Made by a program: the position numbers and the translations under genes
Notes under the pieces: generated by a model
Told to the model about the DNA's origin: nothing
The model's database searches: none
The model's input: only the letters and a program-made list of their open reading frames with translations
Shown here: positions 1 through 7,952 of the stretch, piece by piece
How the letters are laid out: each line of letters starts with the position of its first letter
How positions within the stretch are numbered: position 1 is the first letter of the stretch
IMG/VR virus record: IMGVR_UViG_3300030099_004716
Coordinates: 1 to 23,557 of that record
Length of the DNA: 23,557 nucleotides
Direction: 5' to 3' (one strand)
DNA from: a virus

Positions 1-1274
1 ACAGCAATGCTGCGGTTCAGTCTACTGCGGTGACTCAGAATGCTATCCAGCGCACTCTCAACTCCCAGACCATTGATCAGTTAGCTGAAGCTAAGAAACT
101 GCAATCCGAAGTTGCTGCAAGTCAGGCTAGAGTTGAGGCGCAGAAGTTCTCTATTGGTGCGCTGGAAATGCTCCAGAGTATGGAAGCTAACCAATTCAAT
201 CGTAACATGCAGATGACCAATGCTATGATTGACGATCAGCGCTGGAGAGAAGGCTTTGAGTTGCGTAAGGCTCAGTTTGAAGAGGCCCAAGCTAACCGCA
301 AAGCTCGCCAGCAGGATGAGGAATTTTACGCTGAGCAAACTGCTTGGGGTAATGCCGCTGCTGAACGTCTCGGTCTGCGTCCGCGTAGTGTAGCTGAGTA
401 CAAACGTTTCCTTGGCACCAACAGTCCTGAAGGCCAGCGACTGCAAATGCTGGTAGAACAAGGTTACAACTTGGAAGCTAATGGTTCACTTGCGCCGCTT
501 GGTGCAACTCCGGCAGAAGCATTCCTCAATGTACAAGCTGTTGGCATTGACCCACCGCCAGCTCACCGTCCGGTGCGTAACTTGGTTGAGGCAGCTAAGC
601 AGACTACTGCATTTGCTGAGGCTACCAACAATCCTCGGGCCACACCAGAAAGTGTGACTCATGTATTTAATGAAGAGATCCAAAAAGCGGCCACGGCTCA
701 ATCCAAAAACGTTACTCAAGCTGGCAACAACGCTAACGCAGTTCCAGAGATTGCTACAGTTCTGGCTGCAGGTACTCCCGGTGCTCAGCGACTGGCGCAG
801 AGTAAGTTTGGTACAGAAGTTCTGGCTGCTATGGTCTCCACTGATAATGGTAATCCTGAAGCTGAAGTGCTCATGGCTACAGGACTTGCCGCGGTTAATG
901 AAGGTAAAATTACTTTCCAAGAACTGCAGCAAGGTGTGGCTGCTTTTTACCAGGAAGGTGTTAACCTTACCGCGGCTACTGGTGGGTTCCAGCTGTACAG
1001 CATTAAAGCTCCAACTACTTATGAGATCAGTATTGATCGTATCCGCCCGGATAATAAGTGGTACCAGTTTGGTGGGCAAGGTGTCGGTGCTACTAACCAA
1101 GCCTTACTCAACATTGCTGCGCGAGCTACTGGCCTGCCGGCAGACTCTGTACAGTTGCCTACTCGTCTGGATATGACCAAGCCAGAGGCAGTGGCTAAGG
1201 CTTTGACCCTGATGCAAGCTGGCAACATTGCAGCTAAGATCCAAGAGCAATCTAAGAGCGGCCAACAACAGTAA
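1..1274 (+). CDS. Structural (probable internal virion) protein, 5' partial
   Basis: The frame is open from the first base (complete codons from position 3), so the start lies outside the window and about 423 residues are visible. A GTG at position 30 could be mistaken for the start, but it has no Shine-Dalgarno (SD) sequence and the frame continues upstream. The first ~110 residues are rich in Q, A, E, K and R and look like a long coiled coil. The rest is an Ala/Gln/Asn-rich globular-looking region without cysteines or an enzymatic motif I recognise. The gene ends 9 bases before the giant gene at 1284. That order, a medium coiled-coil protein followed by a very large protein, is what podoviruses such as T7 (gp15 then gp16) show for internal core or ejection proteins. 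The role is therefore inferred from position and composition only. Confidence 0.6.
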   Translation, partial: SNAAVQSTAVTQNAIQRTLNSQTIDQLAEAKKLQSEVAASQARVEAQKFSIGALEMLQSMEANQFNRNMQMTNAMIDDQRWREGFELRKAQFEEAQANRKARQQDEEFYAEQTAWGNAAAERLGLRPRSVAEYKRFLGTNSPEGQRLQMLVEQGYNLEANGSLAPLGATPAEAFLNVQAVGIDPPPAHRPVRNLVEAAKQTTAFAEATNNPRATPESVTHVFNEEIQKAATAQSKNVTQAGNNANAVPEIATVLAAGTPGAQRLAQSKFGTEVLAAMVSTDNGNPEAEVLMATGLAAVNEGKITFQELQQGVAAFYQEGVNLTAATGGFQLYSIKAPTTYEISIDRIRPDNKWYQFGGQGVGATNQALLNIAARATGLPADSVQLPTRLDMTKPEAVAKALTLMQAGNIAAKIQEQSKSGQQQ

Positions 1275-1283
1275 GGTACGCGT

Positions 1284-4200
1284 ATGAACTACGAAGACTC
1301 TCCCAACTACCTATCCGCAGCAGACAATCACAGCATTGCTGCCGCCGGCCTTTCCTTTTTCGAGGACATTGGTAATGCAGCAGCAAATACTCCGGACTTT
1401 CTGTTTGTATCAGCTATGTCTGCAGCAAACAGTTTCTACAATACTGGCAACGCTGTGGGCAATATTTTCCGGGATCGCGATAACGAAGTTAGTATGCGCG
1501 ACACTGGGGAGTGGATTACCAGCATGGACGATGATCTTGGCAGCTATTACAAAGATGTAAAAGGTGCCGCTGATCTGACAGGCTTTGTAGTTAGCTCATT
1601 CATTCCGGGTGGAGCGGCTATTAAAGGTTTGCGCGCTGCCCAAGGTGCGCTCACTGCTGCTAAAGCCGGTGAAGTTGGTTACAATATGTCGGTAGCTACC
1701 CGCTTGCTGGCTCCTTCTATGGAGACCTATGTTAAGCGTGAGGCTGCTATGCTGGCTGGCCGTCAGCAGGCATTTAGCTTTATGCACCAGAACTCACTGA
1801 AAGCTCTGGCCTCTGGTACTCACCAAGCTGTGCTGGAGTCAGTAGCTTTTGAAACTGCTGTGGCCGCCACTATGTTCCAGTCCCCGATTCTGGAGGACAT
1901 GGATGTTTGGGACATCATGAAAACTGGCCTGATTGGTGTTGGTTTCGGTAGTGCGCTGGGTGCGGTAGGTTCGGCAGCTGGCACATACTTTGGAGTTAAG
2001 CGGCTGGTGCAGAATGCTAATGCCCGCGCTAATCCATTTTATGCTGGAGCTGAGGCTACCACTGTTGGGGCTGAGCGCACTGGTAACTACGCATCTGACC
2101 AGATTGTCCTAGATGCCATGCAACTTACTAGACTGGAGCAGACTCCGGCAACTCTGGACGGTATCCGTAATACCAAGATTGCCCAAGGCGAGACTGGGGA
2201 AAGTTTGCATCCAGATGCTATTTTCTCTGAGCTTACCAGAGTCCAAGAGATCACTGACAACGCCAAGCAGGTTCTGCAAAATCGTATCCGTACTGGCCTG
2301 CAACAGATGACTAAGCAGACCGGTATGGGTAACTACGCATTCGAACTGTTCAGCAAAATGGGCCCACGGGAAACTGTGGAAACTATGCTGAACATGAAAG
2401 AGATGCGCAGAGCTGGAGTTAAAACTGATTTCGAACTTGAGATCAAGGCTTACCGTGACATGATTAAGAAACGTGACGGCAAGTCTATTACTCGCGCTCA
2501 GGCGCTTAAGCGTTTGAATCGAGAAGATCCGCAGTTCTATATCCAACTACACTCCGGTAGCATTGGCCAGAAAACTCAGGGCCGTGCTGGTACTTTGCGC
2601 ATGGCTGACCGCTTCTCTGAGCAACAACTAGCTAACCGCTTTAGCGGTAACTTCCGTTTCAGAGAGACTGTGGACTTCCGACTCAAAGGTGATCCTACTG
2701 ACTTTGAATTGCGCTGGGCACTGTCGCGTAAGCCGGGTTCTCCGGTGCCTGCTAAGCTGCCTCCGATCCACTCCCATGACTTGCCAGCTCTGGACATGCT
2801 GCGCCGGGCTGGGGTCAGCGAAGTTACCTTGACTAATGGCCAGAAAGTGAATCCAGCTGAGTGGTTGCCGACTGCCCAGATGGAAGTCATTCAGGCACAG
2901 AAAGCTAACAAAGCTAACAGTGCCACACTGGAAATCATTGCGGATGTTCGTAAGGATTTTCTGGAAGGTAACATTGATCCGAAACTTGTAGATGATCCTA
3001 AGTGGTTCCGGGCACAGGAATCATATGCAAAAGAGCTGGACGAGTTCCTTGGCGGTGAAGGTAAAGTAACTGCCTGGGATTTGCATTCCCGTCCGTCCAA
3101 AGCCAAAGTAATCTACGATACCTCACTCCTGAAAGAGGGAGATGGTATGGTGATGAAAGGTATGGTGATGCTCAAGCACCGTAACAAACTTTCGCAGATG
3201 GACACGGATCGTATAGTTTCCAGATATCTCGGTACTCAGTTCGATCTGTTGGCTCCTCGGTTAGATAACCCAGATGATGGACTGTACAGTACTGAGTATG
3301 GCTCTACATTCCTGACCAATGCTGGTGGGGAGTACGGCAGTCGTGCGCAGCGTGCAGCTTATATTGGTGATGCTATCTCTGAGGTCACCAAGACTAAGAT
3401 CACTGCCCTGACTGAGGAAGTGCAGAGCAAGTTCAGCAACATTCTGCTGGCTAAGCCTGATGAAGCTATCCGCTTTGAAGGTATTAACAGTCTGGTTACT
3501 CGCACACCTGACCACTATGTTTTGCATCCAGAAGGTAAGCAAGCTCTGGTTCCTGAGCAACTGGCTGATTACTGGAAAGCTATGGCTAGGGGGGATGAAA
3601 ACATCACTCCTCCGCAGCTGCATCCTAACACAGTGGAAGAAATTCCTCTGGACAGTGAGGACTTGTATCAAGCGGTTAAGTATTGGATTGATGCTAACGA
3701 CGCTCAGCTGCTCTCTCGGCAAGAGTTCTCCAGTTTGGAAGGCCGGGCAGGCACTAAACGTATGGGTATCTTTGCCCCTGTACGTCCTGACCCCCGCAAT
3801 GTTAAACATGTTGCCTTTGTTCGTGACTCCACTATTACTGGCGGCGGCATGACTCAGATGGTATATGCTGACAGTGCGGCTAAACTGCAAGACATGATGC
3901 GGCAGATTCGGGAGCTGGGTACTTACCAGATTATCCAGAAGCCAACTCAAGGTCTGAAGATTTACACTCGGGGACAAGCAGAGGACTGGCACAAAGCATA
4001 TGGAGACTGGCAGTACGACAAGACTCTGTATGAGAACCACATTAACTCTGACTTGTTGCGTAAGGGTATTGCGACTGAGTACCTGCCGCTGACTGATCCG
4101 GACTTGATTGTTAACCGTGCTTACCAGCAACTGGTGCGTAACGAGAACACCAATATCCGCACAGCGTTCAACCTGACATACAAGGAAGAACTCAACGCAA

Positions 4201-6164
4201 TTGCTCAGCGGGCCAATGAATGGAACTTGGCTAAGGACTCCACCAAAGGCAGACTGACTCCACAGGAACTGTTGCTGCAAGACAGTAAGAATCCCTACAC
4301 TGGGATGATGAAGTCTATGCTCAACATTACCAAGACTGAAGAGTACGGACTGGTAAATACAATGCAACAGGCATTGGATGCCGGAGTCTCTAAGGTCTGG
4401 GACAGTGCGCAGCGCTTATTTACTGACTCATTCCGCGGCGCAGGTAAGATCACGGATGAGCGGGTGGATGAGATTAACCAGATCTTTGAAGACCTGGGTG
4501 TCAAGTCTGCTTACCAAGATGCAGCGACTATGATGATGGTTAACAGTCAGGTGCCCCGTGGTACTCTGACCCGTTTTGTGCGTACTGCTAACGCGCTACT
4601 CACTACCACTATTCTGCGTCTGGACGCATTCAACGCTTTCAACAACTTGGTAGGTAACACAATTCTGTATAGTACTGAAGTGCAGAGCTTGCTGAAGTCT
4701 ATCAAGACTGGAGATAGCGCGGCGGCTGGTGAGCTTGCCAAACTGGCCAGAACTAAAGTTCCGGGCACTGGCGGGGATGACATTTTCAGCCCACTCAAAC
4801 TTATGGAGAACTCCATTAAGAGACTCCACGGGGAAGGTAAGGATGCACTGATTGCTGAGTACCGTCGCCGAGGTTTGCTGCCTGATCTCAGTGACCAGTA
4901 CTATCGGAGCCTAGACACACTGACTCTTACTGGCACTGAAACTGTAGCCAACATGAACTCCAAAACTGCGCAACTAAAGGAGCGCATGAAGGAGTGGGCT
5001 AACACTGGTGAGAAGTGGACTGGTAACAAATGGGCTGAGCAGTTTAACCGGCTCATTGCTATTGACACCATGAAGCAGATCACAGAGTACGGTGTTAAGG
5101 CCGGCGTGATTGATGAGCGTACAGCTTGGCAGTATGTGTCCACTTTTAACAAACGAGTCAACGGTGTTATCCGCGCTGCTGAAAGACCCGGCATGTTCCA
5201 AGGTCCAGTTGGTCAGGCTATCGGACTGTTCCAAAGTTATCAAATGAACTTGATGGCTCAGGTGTTCAGGCATGTTGGGGCTGGCCGTGGTAAGACTCTG
5301 GCTATGATGGGAGGTCTGCAAACTACTATCTACGGCGCGAGTTCCATGCCCGGATTTGCTCTTATCAATCATCAGATTGGTATGGCCCCAGAGAACCGGG
5401 AGCACTATGACTTGTACAGTGCGGCTTACCAAGTGTTCGGTCAGGAAGGAGCTGATTGGTTAATGTATGGTGCGCCAAGTAATGTGCTGGACGCATCACT
5501 CTATACTCGGGGTAACACTAACCCACGTGTATGGCACATTGTACCTAACCCAACTAACCCGACTGACTTGCCTTTCCTTGCTGCTGGTATCAAAGCATTC
5601 GGTGCTATTAAAGGTATGGCTACTCAGGCAGCTGATGGAGTTCCGGTCTGGGAAAGTGTACTGTCTGGACTGGAGCACTCTGGACTTAGCAGACCACTTG
5701 CAGGCTTTGCGGCAGTTGCTCGCTCTGCTTACAATGACGGCACTGTTATTAGCACTCAGCGTAATGGCTCTATTGCTGGCTCCAATGATCTGATGTCAAT
5801 GGCAACACTGGCTAGGATCGCAGGTGCTAAGCCAATGGATGAAGCGGTAGTTACTAATAGTTACTTCCGTATCAATGCGTACGCTGAAGCTGACCGGCAA
5901 GCAAGGGAAGAGCTAGGAATTGATTTGAAACAGCAGATACGTGGTGGAGGTGAGATTTCTAACGAGGCTGTAGCTAACTTTGCTGAACAGTATGTTGGCA
6001 GGGGCGGGAGCCAGCGTGGATTCAACCAGTGGTTTATGAACCAATATGAGAATGCCAATAAGTCTCAGGCTACCCAGTTGGCAGAACGACTGGATTCACC
6101 TTACGCTAGACGGATGCAGGAAGTGATGGGTGGGAGGGAAAGCAACTTCGATCTTAGTTATTGA
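1284..6164 (+). CDS. Giant internal/ejected virion protein (1626 aa)
   Basis: This is the largest gene in the window and the last of the rightward late unit. The ATG at 1284 follows TAAGG by 7 bases. The N-terminal part has several Gly/Ala-rich hydrophobic stretches (about residues 95-115 and 212-235) that could insert into membranes. The middle is long, mostly charged and probably helical. A second hydrophobic, Met/Gly-rich stretch lies near residues 1300-1360, and the tail is polar and Gln/Asn-rich. I see no lysozyme or transglycosylase motif and no RNA polymerase motif. Size, position after a coiled-coil structural protein and membrane-active segments fit a protein ejected with the DNA, comparable in role to T7 gp16 (1318 aa) but without visible similarity to it. 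A bidirectional terminator follows 6 bases after the stop. A tail or polyvalent protein remains possible. Confidence 0.65.
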   Translation: MNYEDSPNYLSAADNHSIAAAGLSFFEDIGNAAANTPDFLFVSAMSAANSFYNTGNAVGNIFRDRDNEVSMRDTGEWITSMDDDLGSYYKDVKGAADLTGFVVSSFIPGGAAIKGLRAAQGALTAAKAGEVGYNMSVATRLLAPSMETYVKREAAMLAGRQQAFSFMHQNSLKALASGTHQAVLESVAFETAVAATMFQSPILEDMDVWDIMKTGLIGVGFGSALGAVGSAAGTYFGVKRLVQNANARANPFYAGAEATTVGAERTGNYASDQIVLDAMQLTRLEQTPATLDGIRNTKIAQGETGESLHPDAIFSELTRVQEITDNAKQVLQNRIRTGLQQMTKQTGMGNYAFELFSKMGPRETVETMLNMKEMRRAGVKTDFELEIKAYRDMIKKRDGKSITRAQALKRLNREDPQFYIQLHSGSIGQKTQGRAGTLRMADRFSEQQLANRFSGNFRFRETVDFRLKGDPTDFELRWALSRKPGSPVPAKLPPIHSHDLPALDMLRRAGVSEVTLTNGQKVNPAEWLPTAQMEVIQAQKANKANSATLEIIADVRKDFLEGNIDPKLVDDPKWFRAQESYAKELDEFLGGEGKVTAWDLHSRPSKAKVIYDTSLLKEGDGMVMKGMVMLKHRNKLSQMDTDRIVSRYLGTQFDLLAPRLDNPDDGLYSTEYGSTFLTNAGGEYGSRAQRAAYIGDAISEVTKTKITALTEEVQSKFSNILLAKPDEAIRFEGINSLVTRTPDHYVLHPEGKQALVPEQLADYWKAMARGDENITPPQLHPNTVEEIPLDSEDLYQAVKYWIDANDAQLLSRQEFSSLEGRAGTKRMGIFAPVRPDPRNVKHVAFVRDSTITGGGMTQMVYADSAAKLQDMMRQIRELGTYQIIQKPTQGLKIYTRGQAEDWHKAYGDWQYDKTLYENHINSDLLRKGIATEYLPLTDPDLIVNRAYQQLVRNENTNIRTAFNLTYKEELNAIAQRANEWNLAKDSTKGRLTPQELLLQDSKNPYTGMMKSMLNITKTEEYGLVNTMQQALDAGVSKVWDSAQRLFTDSFRGAGKITDERVDEINQIFEDLGVKSAYQDAATMMMVNSQVPRGTLTRFVRTANALLTTTILRLDAFNAFNNLVGNTILYSTEVQSLLKSIKTGDSAAAGELAKLARTKVPGTGGDDIFSPLKLMENSIKRLHGEGKDALIAEYRRRGLLPDLSDQYYRSLDTLTLTGTETVANMNSKTAQLKERMKEWANTGEKWTGNKWAEQFNRLIAIDTMKQITEYGVKAGVIDERTAWQYVSTFNKRVNGVIRAAERPGMFQGPVGQAIGLFQSYQMNLMAQVFRHVGAGRGKTLAMMGGLQTTIYGASSMPGFALINHQIGMAPENREHYDLYSAAYQVFGQEGADWLMYGAPSNVLDASLYTRGNTNPRVWHIVPNPTNPTDLPFLAAGIKAFGAIKGMATQAADGVPVWESVLSGLEHSGLSRPLAGFAAVARSAYNDGTVISTQRNGSIAGSNDLMSMATLARIAGAKPMDEAVVTNSYFRINAYAEADRQAREELGIDLKQQIRGGGEISNEAVANFAEQYVGRGGSQRGFNQWFMNQYENANKSQATQLAERLDSPYARRMQEVMGGRESNFDLSY

Positions 6165-6170
6165 GATCAT

Positions 6171-6214
6171 AAAAAACCCCGGCAGGACTTGACTGTTCCT
6201 CCGGGGTATTTTTT
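6171..6214. terminator. Bidirectional rho-independent terminator
   Basis: ACCCCGG at 6176-6182 pairs with CCGGGGT at 6201-6207. The stem is extended inside by AGGA (6184-6187) with TCCT (6197-6200). A run of six A lies on the left and a T-rich run (6209-6214) on the right, so either strand yields a hairpin followed by U residues. It sits exactly between the rightward late genes and the convergent leftward block, where a two-way terminator is expected. Confidence 0.9.
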
Positions 6215-6243
6215 CGCCTGTGATTTAATCAATCTGCTTACTC

Positions 6244-6390
6244 GGCCTTGTCGCTTGCCAGCTCCACTTAGCTTACCACGGGGGCATCCCAGTCAATACT
6301 CCCCTCGCTGCGCTCGGCAACTCCGTTGGTATTGACAGTGAGCCTGGCTTCCCGTGGCTGCATCGCTACGCCGGTCAAGGGACAGCGGCC
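6244..6390 (-). other. Long imperfect inverted repeat; structured 3' UTR or small mobile element
   Basis: This GC-rich stretch lies between the stop of the last leftward gene and the terminator. Nested complementary arms span almost its whole length: GGCC 6244-6247 with 6387-6390, TGTC 6249-6252 with GACA 6381-6384, CTTG 6254-6257 with CAAG 6376-6379, CCACGGG 6276-6282 with CCCGTGG 6351-6357, and GTCAATAC 6292-6299 with GTATTGAC 6329-6336. The leftward transcript would carry it as a roughly 150-base folded 3' end just before the terminator hairpin. No credible ORF lies in it. It may be a structured RNA that stabilises the 3' end, or a miniature palindromic element of outside origin, since its composition differs from its neighbours. 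Confidence 0.5.
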
Positions 6391-6393
6391 TCG

Positions 6394-6660
6394 TTAATGG
6401 ATACCAATGATGATACTGCGCTTGTCTTGGAGTTTGCGGACAAGAACTCCGAAGAGAATACGCATGTCATTGACACTGTACTCCCCATCCATAGCTACGT
6501 CACAGTGGGCTGCAATAATAGCAATCCCGTCTGCGAAAGTCTTGCAACTACTGGGATTCAGTTGGGCAAGCAAGTCTGGGTGGTTTTGGAGTTCCTGCTG
6601 AAGCTCTTCGAGTTCTGGCGGAACCATTACTATCAGACTGTCAGAGGTGACATTGCTCAT
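6394..6660 (-). CDS. Unknown small protein (88 aa)
   Basis: This is the last gene of the leftward block. I do not recognise the family. The start at 6660 is chosen because GAGGA lies 8 bases upstream; an earlier in-frame start at 6702 lacks such a site. The protein is acidic at its N-terminus (PPELEELQQELQ), has two cysteines (near residues 39 and 53) and ends in a short hydrophobic patch (IIIGIH). No membrane segment or catalytic motif is visible. It overlaps the end of the upstream gene by 20 bases, so the two are likely translationally coupled. Its SD-to-start segment is identical over 17 bases to that of the upstream gene. Confidence 0.7.
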   Translation of the reverse strand: MSNVTSDSLIVMVPPELEELQQELQNHPDLLAQLNPSSCKTFADGIAIIAAHCDVAMDGEYSVNDMRILFGVLVRKLQDKRSIIIGIH

Positions 6661-6874
6661 CAGATTGGTCCTCTTGCTTGTAGTGGATGTCAATACTTTC
6701 ACCAGTGGCGGTATCGTGCCAAGCCACGTTTACATTGCGGGCTATGGGAGTACCGTCGCTGTAAGTTGCATTCTTAGGTGGGGGCCCTTTTGTAGATATG
6801 ACCAGGCGACCCAGTCTACTACGAGCGCGAAGCCACTCGTCTACCTCTTTAGCATTGAGCATTTCCAGCTTCAT
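6641..6874 (-). CDS. Unknown small protein (77 aa)
   Basis: I do not recognise this protein. The start ATG at 6874 is preceded by GAGGACCAATCTG and overlaps the stop of the exonuclease gene by one base (TGATG). The N-terminal half is basic and helical-looking (residues 8-25), and the C-terminal half resembles a small beta-rich domain ending in an acidic, His-containing tail. The position directly downstream of a nuclease gene with coupled translation suggests co-expression with it, but nothing in the sequence shows a function. Confidence 0.7.
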   Translation of the reverse strand: MKLEMLNAKEVDEWLRARSRLGRLVISTKGPPPKNATYSDGTPIARNVNVAWHDTATGESIDIHYKQEDQSDEQCHL

Positions 6875-7446
6875 CAGATTGGTCCTCCGTATACAAAGTC
6901 TTTGACTCGGGGAACTTCGGTAGCCAACTTGTCCAGGTTAGCCGCAGTAGCTTTAGCATCTGCCAGTGCGGTGTGGTCGCCACGGTGGGGTGTGCGAACT
7001 TCCGGATACTGCTGGAACAGGTCGCGTGTGCAGTGTGCATTGCGATAGTGCCAAGGCAGACTCAGACCAGAATAGGCAGCCAAGTTACCAATCCACGGAA
7101 TGTCCGCATCTTTACCTTGGCACCAGATGTGGAGCTCAGTGCCGGGAATGTGCTGCTCTTTACACCAGTCAAGAAACTTCTCAACAACTCGACGACCGTC
7201 GCCACCTTCAGAGTTCAGGCGAGCAAGATAGTCAGGATTGTTTTTCTGGTGGAATGCAATAGCCGCAGGTGACACATGGAAAAGACTCGGCCTGTCTTTA
7301 CGAGCATACCACTCAGGGCAAATAGATGCACTGAAAGTAGCACCGGTACGCATATTGATTGCACCGATCTCGATAACTGCTGCGGTACTTTTCAGTCCGA
7401 GAGTTTCAAGATCCAGTACAATCGGAGTTTTAGCTTTGAGCTGCAT
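6874..7446 (-). CDS. DEDDh 3'-5' exonuclease, Rv2179c-like (190 aa)
   Basis: This protein belongs to the RNase T/DnaQ superfamily of 3'-5' exonucleases. Motif I is DLETLG (D12, E14), followed by the strand IEIGAI. Motif II is in the segment with GKDAD (D113 or D115). Motif III is HTALAD (H158-x4-D163), which makes it the DEDDh subtype. The small size and the opening strand match the Rv2179c-like group (DUF5051), whose members act on RNA or DNA 3' ends. The open frame extends upstream to 7758, but that part is a shadow of the neighbouring gene. The start at 7446 has AAAGGA upstream and overlaps the previous gene by 17 bases. The substrate cannot be told from sequence. It could serve nucleotide scavenging or RNA turnover, because the polymerase has its own proofreading domain. 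Confidence 0.85.
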   Translation of the reverse strand: MQLKAKTPIVLDLETLGLKSTAAVIEIGAINMRTGATFSASICPEWYARKDRPSLFHVSPAAIAFHQKNNPDYLARLNSEGGDGRRVVEKFLDWCKEQHIPGTELHIWCQGKDADIPWIGNLAAYSGLSLPWHYRNAHCTRDLFQQYPEVRTPHRGDHTALADAKATAANLDKLATEVPRVKDFVYGGPI

Positions 7447-7951
7447 CAGTATTTTCCTTTGGTGTCTCACGTGGGAGGATTCGGTCTTGCACCAGCTTGG
7501 CGTAACCTTGAATGTCGATCCAGTTGTCATCGTAGTCAGGGTCGCCTGACAGGATACGGGCGATCTTGTCAGCAATAACAGTGAGTGCTTGTTTCTGCAC
7601 TGCTGACAAGTAGCGCCAGTTTTCCTGCTCTCGCATAGTGTCTTGGAGTTTCTGCGCGATGCGAGCATGGACAGAGAAGTCCCCGTAACGGGAACCACGT
7701 TGCGCCAGAATGTCTGCGATAGTTTGAGACGGTTCAGCCCCGGCAGGTTGGATAGCATTCTCTGCCTCCAGAGCTACTGTCGGGTTTCGATACAACGCAA
7801 TGGTATTCTGAGTAATAGCCAGCCCTCTGCCGCACTTACATTTAATAGTCATAGCCGCCGGTACTGCATGAATCCGGTCGCAGTTTCTGCATTGGATAAC
7901 AAGGCCGTCGCGGGGATTGTAGGACAACGCTTCATAATTGGAGTTACTCAT
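7430..7951 (-). CDS. DUF6378-like protein with N-terminal zinc ribbon (173 aa)
   Basis: The C-terminal two thirds (about residues 75-160) carry the pattern ILAQRGSRYGDF, then a helix with MREQENW, then VIADKIARILSGDPDYDDNWIDI-type residues and a GYAKL helix. This matches, from memory, the phage domain DUF6378, whose function is not established. The N-terminal part has C21, C24, C38 and C40 (C-x2-C-x13-C-x-C), a likely zinc ribbon. The start at 7951 is preferred over 7966 because GGAG sits 6 bases upstream. The previous stop ends one base before this ATG. The neighbours (DUF3987 ATPase, polymerase, exonuclease) place it in the replication unit. The helical DUF6378 part could resemble MazG-type folds, which is only a guess. 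Confidence 0.75.
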   Translation of the reverse strand: MSNSNYEALSYNPRDGLVIQCRNCDRIHAVPAAMTIKCKCGRGLAITQNTIALYRNPTVALEAENAIQPAGAEPSQTIADILAQRGSRYGDFSVHARIAQKLQDTMREQENWRYLSAVQKQALTVIADKIARILSGDPDYDDNWIDIQGYAKLVQDRILPRETPKENTDAAQS

Positions 7952-7952
7952 T

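Noticed and set aside
486-1100. 204-codon - strand frame opposite the first structural gene
   Set aside because: Antisense shadow of a well-supported structural gene; composition is not protein-like.
3261-4367. 368-codon open frame on the - strand inside the giant virion gene
   Set aside because: It lies fully within the rightward gene, antisense, with no SD-supported start and no family likeness. It arises from codon bias of the real gene.
6397-6777. 126-codon + strand frame downstream of the bidirectional terminator
   Set aside because: Opposite two coupled leftward genes, with no rightward promoter; the leftward genes have SD sequences and stop/start overlaps.
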